Part shown: positions 28,870-36,656 of the stretch, one piece after another | Layout: each line of letters begins with the position of its first letter | Numbering within the stretch: the stretch's first letter is position 1 | Assembly (NCBI RefSeq): GCF_040675855.1 | Contig: NZ_JBEGIK010000001.1 | Coordinates: 3,038,001 to 3,102,000, forward strand | From: Microbacterium sp. LWH3-1.2 | Lineage (GTDB): Bacteria; Actinomycetota; Actinomycetes; Actinomycetales; Microbacteriaceae | Length of the DNA stretch: 64,000 bases | Reading direction: 5' to 3' | The notes under the pieces: model-generated | Database searches by the model: none | The model's input: only the letters and a program-made list of their open reading frames with translations | What the model was told of the DNA's origin: nothing | Program-made: the position numbers and the translations under genes

Positions 28870-29253
28870 GTGAATATTTGGGACTTCTTTGTCTGGATGT
28901 TTTGGTTCTACGTCGTCGTGACGTGCATCTGGATCTTCATCACTGTCATCATGGATGTCTTCCGCGCCCCGGATCTCGGCGGCTGGGCCAAGGCCCTTTG
29001 GGCCCTGTTCCTGGTCCTCGTGCCGTTCTTGGCCGCATTCATCTATCTCATCGCGCGGGGCGGGAAGATGTCCCAACGGCAGGCCGCAAGGGCGCAGGAA
29101 GCACAAGCCGAGACGGACAGCCAAATTCGGGCGGCCGCCGGAACTTCCTCGCCTGGCGCCGAGATCGAGTCCGCCAAACGCCTCCTGGACTCGGGTGCGA
29201 TCACTCAGGCCGAGTTCGACACTTTGAAGAACCGCGCTCTCGTCACGGCGTGA
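28870..29253 (+). CDS. PLDc_N + SHOCT domain small membrane protein
   Basis: A 127-residue protein from a GTG start. Residues 1-65 are a PLDc_N-type pair of membrane helices: MNIWDFFVWMFWFYVVVTCIWIF, then VFRAPDLGGWAKALWALFLVLVPFLAAFIYLIARG. A Gln/Ala-rich linker follows, then a C-terminal SHOCT motif EIESAKRLLDSGAITQAEFDTLKNRAL. SHOCT domains are short oligomerisation or targeting modules. It sits in the island with another SHOCT protein and DUF6325, suggesting a shared membrane-stress role. No catalytic residues are seen. Confidence 0.85.
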   Translation: MNIWDFFVWMFWFYVVVTCIWIFITVIMDVFRAPDLGGWAKALWALFLVLVPFLAAFIYLIARGGKMSQRQAARAQEAQAETDSQIRAAAGTSSPGAEIESAKRLLDSGAITQAEFDTLKNRALVTA

Positions 29254-29336
29254 TGGCGAACGGCTCGAAGACATGGTCGTGATGCTTTGGGCTCGACGAG
29301 CGCTTCAGGTCGTCGCGCACTTCGTGCGGGATCCGT

Positions 29337-29997
29337 ATGGTTGCGGCATTGACCGTGCTGACGACCATCATCGTCTGGAGTGCGCTCTCGCGGCCACTTG
29401 ATCGGCACGGGATCACGTCGGCGCTGTTTCTCACGGCGGCCGAATCACTCGCCGCGTCGACCGCCGGGGTCTTCGACGTCTCGCTGGAGACTGCGGTGGT
29501 TCAGCGAGTGGCCGAGATTGCGCTCGTCCTTCTCGTCTTCAGCGATGCAACTCGGCTTGACCTGCGCTCACTCCGTCACGAGCTCCGATGGCCGTGAGGC
29601 CCTCTGCTGATCGGGTCGCCGCTGACGATGCTCGCTGGCGTGGGGGTCGCAGCACTCGTCTTCCCGGGTAGTGCTGGCGTCTATCGTCCTCCTGTCCACG
29701 ATGCTCGCTTCGACCGACGCGGCGCTCGGTCAGAAGGTGGTTTCCGGCACGGCGGTTCCCGCCCGTCTGCGGCAGTCGCTGGACGTGCAGAGCGGGTTGA
29801 ACGACGGCTCGGCCGGCCGTGCCCCTTTTCTCGTTGTGCTCGATATCGCGAACGCCGAACTGGACGCGGGTGACAGCTTGGCAGCTATCAGCCATATGGC
29901 TGCGCAGATCGACGCGGGCTCATGGGGGCTCGCCGCGGGCGCTCGGTGGGATGTTGTTCGGTCTCCCGGCTCATCTCCGCGCTGAGCTGAACCTCGC
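29337..29997 (+). pseudogene. Cation:proton antiporter (CPA-type) pseudogene
   Basis: The sequence starts like a Na+(K+)/H+ antiporter: LTTIIVWSALSRPLDRHGITSALFLTAAE, then EIALVLLVFSDATRLDLRSLRHELRWP. An in-frame TGA at 29595 interrupts it. Sense resumes with GPLLIGSPLTMLAGVGVAALVFPG, shifts frame to IVLLSTMLASTDAALGQKVV and VPARLRQSLDVQSGLNDG, and shifts again to ALGGMLFGLPAHLRAELN before fading out. The ST(M)LASTDAALGQ block is the ion-binding helix of this family. One stop, at least two indels and no C-terminal half: clearly dead. Confidence 0.78.
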
Positions 29998-30092
29998 TCG
30001 GAATCATCCCACACGGATGACGCCGATGCGGCAGACAAGTCGCACGCTGGCATCTAGGCGCAGCAGCCGCTCGCGCCAGGAACGGACCTGGT

Positions 30093-30308
30093 ATGAGCGC
30101 TCGCGTCGTAGAGATCGTGGTCCGCGGCCGCCTTGGGCCTGAGCTCGTCTTCGCTCTCGAAGGATTCGCCGTCGGCACGGACAATGCAGGCCTGACAGTG
30201 ATCGTCGGCGCCATAGCCGATCAGGCCCGGTTGCTTGGGATCTTGGAGATGTTGGACGACTTGAACATCGAGGTGGTCTCGGTGAACCCCGTCCAAACCG
30301 ATGACTGA
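30093..30308 (+). CDS. Small conserved hypothetical protein
   Basis: A 71-residue frame from ATG 30093 with AGGAAC upstream. The sequence ARVVEIVVRGRLGPELVFALEGFAV, then GLTVIVGAIADQARLLGILEMLDDLNIEVVSVNPVQ, has a regular strand-helix-strand-helix-strand pattern. The opening RGRLG and the closing helix-strand resemble small actinobacterial proteins I have seen near stress loci, without a named function. Soluble, no cysteines, ferredoxin-like fold plausible. Confidence 0.65.
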   Translation: MSARVVEIVVRGRLGPELVFALEGFAVGTDNAGLTVIVGAIADQARLLGILEMLDDLNIEVVSVNPVQTDD

Positions 30309-30465
30309 TCGGCCGGGCGGTGCGGTAGCGCTCGAACCACCTCGCAGCGAAAGACCATTGATGGTCGCTGGCCATCCCCTGAGATCACCCGGGGAGGATG
30401 ACGACCGGCCGCGTGCCCGCGGCGATGCTGACCTGACAAGTACACGTCGACGGAGGGAGAACGCC

Positions 30466-30816
30466 ATGCCGCTTCGCAGAAGAGGTCGCGGGGGTTTGAT
30501 GGGAATGGCAGCGCGCACAGCCGTCGTGGCGGGGACGGCGACGGCTGTTGCCGGAGGCGTTGCATCGCACCAGGCGAAGAAGGCTGAAGCGGAAGCGGAA
30601 ACACAGGCTGCCGAGGCACAGCAGGAGCGGGCTCGGGTCGATGCATCGGCCGCGCAAGCGGTCGCCGCACAGCAAGGAGCCGCTCCGATGCTCGCCACGC
30701 CGTCTACAGGCGGTGAGGACTTGACGGCGCAATTGAGCCGGCTCGGCGAGATGCGCACGCAAGGCCTGATATCGGACCAGGAGTTCAGTGCAGCCAAGGC
30801 CAAACTCCTCGGCTGA
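30466..30816 (+). CDS. SHOCT domain protein
   Basis: A 116-residue protein with a GGAGGG ribosome site. A basic N-terminus (MPLRRRGRGG) leads into an Ala/Val hydrophobic stretch TAVVAGTATAVAGGVA. A long Ala/Glu/Gln-rich helix follows (about 35-70), then C-terminal SHOCT motif DLTAQLSRLGEMRTQGLISDQEFSAAKAKLLG. Such proteins typically sit beside DUF6325. A shortened homologue lies at 24359-24517 next to the DUF6325 gene, so the pair may have been split or duplicated here. Confidence 0.88.
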   Translation: MPLRRRGRGGLMGMAARTAVVAGTATAVAGGVASHQAKKAEAEAETQAAEAQQERARVDASAAQAVAAQQGAAPMLATPSTGGEDLTAQLSRLGEMRTQGLISDQEFSAAKAKLLG

Positions 30817-30861
30817 ACGCTCAGGTGATTGGCGGAACCCGACGACCGAAAGGAGTTCGTT

Positions 30862-31767
30862 GTGGCGAAGAACCCGGAGAAGGCCAGTTACAGGCATCGA
30901 GGGCGGCGCACTCCGAGCCGCCCTGCGTCGGCTCTGGCAGAGAAATGGACGATGATCGACGGGGTCGATGTCTTCTACCGCGAGTCCCCCGACCCCCCGA
31001 ACGCTCCCGTAATGACGCACCTCCATGGCTTCGGGCTCTCGGGTCGCTATCTCCTCCCGACCGCCGAGCTCCTCGCCGACGAATACCACACATACGTGCC
31101 CGACCTGCCGGGGTTTGGTCGCAGCGGCAAGCCGAAGGACGCCTTGGACGTGCCCGACCTCGCGCACGCCGCGGCAAGGTTCCTCGACGACCGCGAGGTT
31201 GCAAAGACGAGTCTCGTCGGCAACTCGATGGGCTGCCCGGTCATCTTGGAGTTCGCGCACCACTACCCCGAGCGCGTCGACCGCGCGATCCTGGTCTCGC
31301 CTGCAGGCGGCCCGAACAACCGGCCGCTGGGTCGCGCAGTGATTCAGTTGGCCAAGGACGGCGGGCTCGAGCCGCGGAAGATGATCACCGTCGCGACGCC
31401 GGACTACCTGCGCTTCGGCGTCCCCAGCACATTCAAGTTGTTCAAGGCGCTGACACAGTATCCTTCCCTCGAGCGACTCTTCGCGCTTCAGGTGCCGACG
31501 CTCGTCGTCATAGGAGAGCGGGACCCCTTGCTGCCGGGCCGGGAGCGCGTGCAGGAGGTGGCGAACCAGACGGACAGCCGCGTACTGATTGTGCTCATCG
31601 AAGGTGCCGCCCACGCGATCAACTTCAGCCACCCGGGGGAGCTGGCCAACGTTATCCGCCTCTTCATGGCGGACAGACCGATTACCGACGACCCGAACTC
31701 GCCGGGGCTGACACAGGCATTCGAAGTGCACCGGGGAGCAAATCACCCACCTGTCCACCACGGATAG
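30862..31767 (+). CDS. Alpha/beta hydrolase
   Basis: A 301-residue protein from a GTG with AAAGGAG upstream. Alpha/beta-hydrolase landmarks: oxyanion region HLHGFGLSGRYLLPTAELLAD, VPDLPGFGRSGKP, nucleophile elbow GNSMG (S122), acid D221 in IGERDPLLPG and H251 in EGAAHAINFSHP. The triad is complete, so an active esterase, epoxide-hydrolase-like or C-C hydrolase is plausible. The N-terminal 30 residues are basic and likely disordered. Last intact gene of the island. Confidence 0.9.
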   Translation: MAKNPEKASYRHRGRRTPSRPASALAEKWTMIDGVDVFYRESPDPPNAPVMTHLHGFGLSGRYLLPTAELLADEYHTYVPDLPGFGRSGKPKDALDVPDLAHAAARFLDDREVAKTSLVGNSMGCPVILEFAHHYPERVDRAILVSPAGGPNNRPLGRAVIQLAKDGGLEPRKMITVATPDYLRFGVPSTFKLFKALTQYPSLERLFALQVPTLVVIGERDPLLPGRERVQEVANQTDSRVLIVLIEGAAHAINFSHPGELANVIRLFMADRPITDDPNSPGLTQAFEVHRGANHPPVHHG

Positions 31768-32114
31768 CAGCGTTCTCAAGGAGCCTGAGGGCGGTAGCTG
31801 CTCGTCCCGCCGGTCACTCTCACCGCAGTTCTCGGGCGCAGCGGAGCGCCGACCGTCGAAAGCGGAACGCCACGCACGGCCGTGGACCCTGAAGTGCTTG
31901 ATGCGTCGTGATCCGACGTCGGGGGGTCCGGTGGCGCGAGAAGTCACGGGTTGAACTGAGAGAAGAGTCAATCGTTCACATGCCGAATTGCTTGGAGGGT
32001 GTCTCCTGGGACCAATATGGTGGGCGCAGGCGGAGCCCGTGTCTGTTCGCGTCGCACGGCATCCCCAGTGTCGGCCCCTCCCCAGTGGGCGCGTGATGCG
32101 TCGGGTGATGCTTA

Positions 32115-32159
32115 GGTCCCTCGGACGTCTCAGCCACAATCTGTTACGTCCGAGGGACC
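32115..32159. repeat. 14-bp perfect inverted repeat
   Basis: Arms GGTCCCTCGGACGT (32115-32128) and ACGTCCGAGGGACC (32146-32159) with a 17-nt loop. No T-tract follows on either strand. It could be a recombination or transposon-end site, an operator or a structured RNA element. Confidence 0.7.
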
Positions 32160-32270
32160 GCCCCGCGCCAGCGGAGAAGTCAGCGACCCCAGCCCCAGGA
32201 ACTCCCCAGCTCAGCGTCCGGTCGAGTGAGTCGTCAGGACTCCGACACATCACGCTCAACACACACTAAA

Positions 32271-32290
32271 TGTCCCCCTTTCGGGGGACA
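32271..32290. repeat. Tight 8-bp hairpin TGTCCCCC / GGGGGACA
   Basis: Perfect arms 32271-32278 and 32283-32290 around a TTTC tetraloop, following ACACTAAA and preceding AAGCC. TGTCCCC-type termini occur at the ends of some insertion sequences, so it may be a leftover junction of inverted ends. No transposase is nearby. Confidence 0.6.
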
Positions 32291-32398
32291 AGCCATCGGA
32301 GCGAGTCTGCGGGGAGACTTACTCGGCGCCCGTCAAGTCCTTTTGAGTGGTGTATCCGTTCGCGTGTGATCTCTCGTGTTGTCATGCGGTGAGGGCGC

Positions 32399-32840
32399 GT
32401 GAGCGAGCCCGCTGTCACTGTGGAGTCGCCGGTGTGGTGGCGGAGGCGGATACCCGTGCTCTGGACTGCCGCAGGCGTGTTGGTGGGTTTCGTGCTCGGT
32501 ATCGGGGTGATGCTTCTGCAACCAGCCGCGCCCGACCAAGTCGCGGTGCTGCACGCCGATCCCGACGCCGATTGGCCGAACGTCATGTTCGGAGTGGGCG
32601 TGGAGGACGGCCAGCGCTACAACGAGTTTCACGGGGCTGACTGTGGTCGCCTACGAGCAGAGCAGGGCGGATGAGGGGTCGCTGCCGTGCCTCGCCGTTC
32701 TCACGTCGCCGAACGGTGCCTGCTGGCCCAAACTCTCAGTCGCCCGATGCGCGACCGGCTTGCGCACCAAGTGGTCGCTGACGGCGCTCGCTGGGTACGG
32801 TCACGAAAATGCCCCACAATCGGAGTTCCCGTTGTCGCTG
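32399..32840 (+). pseudogene. Decayed single-TM hypothetical protein
   Basis: From GTG 32399 a sensible protein begins, MSEPAVTVESPVWWRRRIPVLW, with a membrane helix AAGVLVGFVLGIGVMLL and an extracytoplasmic start ADPDADWPNVMFGVGVEDGQRYNEFHG. Sense then moves to another frame (LTVVAYEQS..., LPCLAVLTSPNGACW) and again near 32745 (MRDRLAHQVVADGARW). At least two indels. An anchored secreted-domain protein of unknown function, now broken. Confidence 0.55.
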
Positions 32841-33720
32841 GGCAAGGTCGCGTGTGTCGGCGACGACAGGATCCACCACACATCGTCCGCAACTCATGGG
32901 ACTATCAGGTGTGGACACTTCCCGCGCTCGCACATGTGCCGTCAGGGATCTCGGCGCCCTGGACATCAATTATCGGGTGACGTTCACACGGCCCCCGAGC
33001 GATACGAGATCGCGACGACGGGTGAGCGGTCGGCTCAAGCGAATCCGAGACGTGGACTATCTGGTCGGCAACGTGCGCCGCCTAGGTATCGAGCTCGTCG
33101 TCGCCTTCCCGCTCCAGCACGGCGGCGAGAGTTCAGACGTGTTCGGGCCGCTGCCCCTCACCTATATCGTCGACATCGGCGGCCCGATGGTGATACGCCC
33201 GGCACCGATGGGCTGACGAGGTCCGATCGACGGCCGGACGGGCACGCCGTTCCCGACGCTGACGGACAACGCTGCCCCAGCCTCTCCCCCCTCAGAGCGA
33301 GGGTTGACCATGGGCATTGGCGAAGTCCGACGCGGAATCAAACGGCACCGAACGCTGTGGCAGCCCCGGACCTGACATGGGCGCATGAGTGGACGGCGTT
33401 CGAAGAGCGGTCGGCGTGTGTGCAGAGACGCTAGACAAGCGACGCCGTGGCCGTCGGTCGCCCAGCTCGAACATGAGAATCAGGTCCGACGCGCGGTGAA
33501 CCAACGGCATTCGCACCTTCAGATCGCGAGCGGTGAAATCGTGCACAGCACTCAACGTCGACATTGGTCGGCTGTGGACGAACTGACGGCGCGTTCCGTC
33601 TCGCACCCCCGCACGCGGTCCGAAACCTGCAACTAGCGGTTTCGGACACGCTTCTCGACCTATATGCGCGAGAGGTATGTGGGCGATTCGGGTTTCGGCG
33701 CTCTTGGCGACGAAAAAGGA
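32841..33720. other. No supported gene
   Basis: Several overlapping frames exist on both strands, but none has a plausible start, a ribosome site or a recognisable domain. One plus-strand frame ending at 33216 has a regular tail (DYLVGNVRRLGIELVVAFPLQ...YIVDIGG) that might be a gene remnant. I see nothing else. Confidence 0.4.
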
Positions 33721-33761
33721 AAGCCCCGCGATCCCCATGCTTCCAGGGGATCGCGGGGCTT
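33721..33761 (-). terminator. tmRNA terminator
   Basis: A perfect 16-bp inverted repeat (33721-33736 with 33746-33761, 9-nt loop). Read on the minus strand it is followed by TCC and TTTTT. It lies 22 bp past the tmRNA 3' end, so it is very likely the ssrA terminator. Confidence 0.9.
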
Positions 33762-33782
33762 CAACTCCGTGACAGCGGTTCG

Positions 33783-34150
33783 TGGAGATGGGGGGAATCG
33801 AACCCCCGTCCATCGCTGGGATACTGCGGATTCTCCGGGCGCAGTCTGTGCGAGCGTTCTCCTCGGCTCCGACCTTTGTCACAGACACCTAAGTCGACAA
33901 GCCCATCCTGAAAAGAGTCCCGCGTGACGCTCAGGCGACGTCACGCAGCAAGATCCCTAGATGACGCCAATACCCGTGACGGGATCAGTCACGGATTGAC
34001 GGACTCGGGCTCGCTGCTCAGGCAGCGAGGGCGAAGTCGGACTGCTTCTTTTCGGCAGTTATTGGTTTGCAGGGAGCGTTCACGAGATAACCCTGCATCC
34101 TCGGCCCGCTTCTCGCAGATTCACAGGCGATGTCGAAACCGATCATCCCC
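33783..34150 (-). ncRNA. ssrA: Transfer-messenger RNA
   Basis: The 5' end reads GGGGATGATCGGTTTCGACA (from 34150 downward), the conserved tmRNA start. The 3' end carries a T-arm GGGGGTTCGATTCCCCC and acceptor strand CATCTCC plus discriminator A, pairing with GGGGATG; CCA is not encoded. The tag frame ends ...AEKKQSDFALAA with its stop at 34018-34020. Working back in frame, the likely resume codon is GCU after GTGAAC, though this is uncertain. It rescues stalled ribosomes with SmpB, whose gene is 5 kb away on the same strand. Confidence 0.95.
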
Positions 34151-34366
34151 GTGACCTCATTCGAGGTGTCCTTCTTGCGAAGGGCCGCTGTCACACTGTG
34201 GAGTTGCCATAACCCGGCGCCGAAGCATCCGAGCACATCAGAATACAACGGATGCTGCGCCACCGCCATTCCGCTCACGCAGGACACTCCTTCTCCGACG
34301 TGTCAAGGCCCGTGCGAAGCAGCGCACTCGATGGTCGGCTGGCTCAACCCACACGAGGAGCGACAT

Positions 34367-34876
34367 ATGTCAGCGAACACCCCGCAGCAGCGCGCCAAGC
34401 GACCGCGCACCGCGCTCGCCGGCCCGTACGGACACCCGTTTCACCCGATCCTGGTGACGATCCCGATCGGCACCTGGGTGGCGAGCCTCGTCTTCGACGT
34501 CATCGGGTTGGCATCGGATGACCCGGCGCCCTACATCCGCGGCGCGTGGATCCTCATCATCATCGGCCTCATCGGCGCAGTGCTGGCCGCGATCTGGGGC
34601 TTCCTCGACTACCTCCAGCTCGGTCGCAGCACGATGGCGCGTCGGACCGCGACCACTCACATGGCGCTCAATCTCGGCGTGGTGGTGCTGTTCGTCATCA
34701 ACCTGCTCGTGCGGCTGTCCGCCGACGATGACGACGAGGTCAGCATCTGGGGTCTCGTTCTCACGATCGTCGGGCTGGCCGTGCTGGGTGTCTCGGGATG
34801 GCTCGGCGGGAAGCTGGCCTACCGCTACGGTGTGCGCGTCGCCGACGAGCGCACCCAAATGGAAGGCTTCCGCTGA
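34367..34876 (+). CDS. DUF2231 family membrane protein
   Basis: A 169-residue protein with GAGGAG six bases before ATG 34367. After a short basic N-terminus comes the DUF2231 opening GPYGHPFHPILVTIPIGTWVASLVFDVIGL. Four membrane helices follow (about 33-55, 65-90, 103-125, 135-155). The loop RSTMARRTATTHMALNL carries a His shared by the family. DUF2231 proteins are four-helix membrane proteins resembling haem-binding cytochromes, function unproven. It stands alone, convergent to the small gene at 34894-35151. Confidence 0.88.
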   Translation: MSANTPQQRAKRPRTALAGPYGHPFHPILVTIPIGTWVASLVFDVIGLASDDPAPYIRGAWILIIIGLIGAVLAAIWGFLDYLQLGRSTMARRTATTHMALNLGVVVLFVINLLVRLSADDDDEVSIWGLVLTIVGLAVLGVSGWLGGKLAYRYGVRVADERTQMEGFR

Positions 34877-34893
34877 TCTCGTCGCCTCGGCGC

Positions 34894-35151
34894 TCACCGG
34901 CGGGCGAGCGAGGAACGGGTCAGCGCGCCGCAGCGGCTGCACCGATTCCGAATCGGGGACGCATCGACCGCCACCCCGCCCGTCGTCGGATCCGCCTTCC
35001 CCGGCGCTTCCCGCACCGTGCCGAGGCTGTCCGACGACGTTCCGTGGAGCTCCAGGCTGAGCGAGACATCAGTCGGCACGACCAGGTCGCACGACCTACA
35101 CCACTGGAGGCCCGTGATTACGACGGCCTCCGGTCGCTGTGCGTTGCTCAC
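34894..35151 (-). CDS. Small four-cysteine (zinc-ribbon-like) protein, translationally coupled
   Basis: An 85-residue gene easily missed inside a longer shadow frame. Its GTG (35151-35149) overlaps the stop of the FAD oxidoreductase as GTGA, the same junction used between that gene and the SRPBCC gene upstream. The protein begins MSNAQRPEAVVITGLQWCRSC and ends RNRCSRCGALTRSSLARR. C18/C21 and C71/C74 form two knuckles suited to one zinc ion. The middle is acidic and probably flexible. It may be a chaperone, regulator or electron/metal partner of the oxidoreductase. Confidence 0.6.
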   Translation of the reverse strand: MSNAQRPEAVVITGLQWCRSCDLVVPTDVSLSLELHGTSSDSLGTVREAPGKADPTTGGVAVDASPIRNRCSRCGALTRSSLARR

Positions 35152-36656
35152 GGCAGCGACCGGGCTGATCGGGCCGTCGGCCGGCGCGGCGACAGGTCGG
35201 GCACGGCGCGTGTGCCGAAGTCGTGCCGGAGCGCGCTCAAGGCGGCGAACCATCCGGGAAGCCCCGTGACGCCCGGCCCGGGGGCGGCCGACGCGCCGGC
35301 GAGGTAGACGCCCGGGATCGGTGTGCGCCAGGGGTTCGGGCTCAGCACCGGCCGCCTGAACAGCTGCCGGAGGTCGGGGGCGCCCGCCGCGATGTCGCCG
35401 CCCGGGTAGTTCGGGTTGTGGCGCTCCACCTCGCGCGCAGTGCGGGAGCTGGTGGCGAGGATCGTGTCGCGGAAGCCCGGGGCGAAGCGCTCGATCTGAC
35501 GGGTTACCGCCTCGCGTCGATCGACGGGGCTGCCGGCGGGCACGTGCGTATACGTCCAGAGCGTGTGCTTTCCCTCCGGCGCTCGGGAGGGGTCGAACAG
35601 CGACGGCTGCGACACCAGCACATAGGGACGCTCGGGCATCCGGCCCCGATGGACCTGGTTCTCGGCCTCCGCCACTTCCGCCCGCGTGCCTCCGACATGC
35701 ACCGTGCCGGCACGGCGGAGCTCGGGGTGACTCCACGGCACCGGCTCGCTCAGCGCGAAATCCACCTTCGCGACGCCGTCGCCGTAGCGGAAGCGCTGCA
35801 GCCTGCGTCGGTAGCGGTCGGGTATGGCGTCGCCGGCGAGGCGGATGAGCGCCTTCGGCGTGACATCCAGCAGAGTGACCGTGGCGGTCGGCAGCTGCGC
35901 GAGCGAGGTCACTTCGTGGTCCACGACGACCTCGCCGCCGTGGTCGCGAAGATCGTCGATCATCGCGTCGATGATGGCCTGGCTCCCGCCGAGCGGAATC
36001 GGCCAGCCGCGCGCATGGGCGTACGCGGTCAGGGCCAGGCCGGCACCGGCGGCAGGGATGCTCGGCTGCGAGAGGATCGTATGCGCAGCCACCCCGGTGA
36101 GCATGGCCGGCGCTGTGTCCTCCCGGAAGCGCGCATTCCATGCGGGGGTCCCCTGCTCGAGGGAGCGCAGCCCGAACGTGATGGCGGTCGGGAGGTCGGC
36201 GGGCACGCGCACGAGCGGAGACCCGGTGAAATCGGACACCTGCGTCGAACGCTCGACGAGGGGACGCAGCAGTCGTGAGTAGGCGAGGGCATCGGGGCCG
36301 AGCGCGTCGGCGGTGCGGGCGAGGTCGCGGTAGGCGACTCCGGCATGACGTTCGTGGAGAGGATGCGCGAATGAGACCTCGGGTGTGACGAACTCGACAC
36401 GCTCCCGGAGGCCGAACTCCCGGAAGAATCGCGACTCGAACGCCATCGGATGCACGGCCGAGCAGACGTCGTGCTGGAAACCGGGCAACGTCAGCTCGCG
36501 GGTTACCGCACCGCCGCCCGGCCGGTCGGCTCGTTCGTAGACCCGCACGCGAAAGCCCGCGCGGGCAAGTGTGACAGCGGCCGCGAGGCCATTGGGACCG
36601 GACCCTACGACTACGGCATCGAACTCGGTGCCGCCCCGCCGGGACCTCCCGCTCAC
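35148..36656 (-). CDS. Phytoene-desaturase-like FAD-dependent oxidoreductase
   Basis: A 502-residue protein whose GTG overlaps the SRPBCC stop (GTGA). The N-terminal dinucleotide fold is FDAVVVGSGPNGLAAAVTLARAGFRVRVYERADRPGGG (GSGPNG at 18-23). The family's GWPIPLGGSQAIIDAM segment gives the substrate-domain signature. The C-terminal FAD motif is NPWRTPIPGVYLAGASAAPGPGVTGLPGW. It belongs to the CrtI/retinol-saturase-like group, but no carotenoid genes are nearby, so the substrate is unknown. Middle gene of a coupled three-gene operon. Confidence 0.9.
   Translation of the reverse strand: MSGRSRRGGTEFDAVVVGSGPNGLAAAVTLARAGFRVRVYERADRPGGGAVTRELTLPGFQHDVCSAVHPMAFESRFFREFGLRERVEFVTPEVSFAHPLHERHAGVAYRDLARTADALGPDALAYSRLLRPLVERSTQVSDFTGSPLVRVPADLPTAITFGLRSLEQGTPAWNARFREDTAPAMLTGVAAHTILSQPSIPAAGAGLALTAYAHARGWPIPLGGSQAIIDAMIDDLRDHGGEVVVDHEVTSLAQLPTATVTLLDVTPKALIRLAGDAIPDRYRRRLQRFRYGDGVAKVDFALSEPVPWSHPELRRAGTVHVGGTRAEVAEAENQVHRGRMPERPYVLVSQPSLFDPSRAPEGKHTLWTYTHVPAGSPVDRREAVTRQIERFAPGFRDTILATSSRTAREVERHNPNYPGGDIAAGAPDLRQLFRRPVLSPNPWRTPIPGVYLAGASAAPGPGVTGLPGWFAALSALRHDFGTRAVPDLSPRRPTARSARSLP

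Larger units (their letters stand above)
31768..32398. other. Gene-free stretch with two strong inverted repeats
   Basis: No convincing gene on either strand; only short, low-quality frames. It holds two hairpin-forming repeats, described separately, and otherwise unremarkable sequence. It lies between the alpha/beta hydrolase and a decayed membrane protein gene and looks like residue of past rearrangement. Confidence 0.5.

Noticed and set aside
33564..33927. Plus-strand ORFs over the tmRNA (with NRTPVHRWDT or ESNPRPS segments)
   Set aside because: These are antisense to the tmRNA T-arm and acceptor region; such sequences are a well-known source of spurious proteins in databases.
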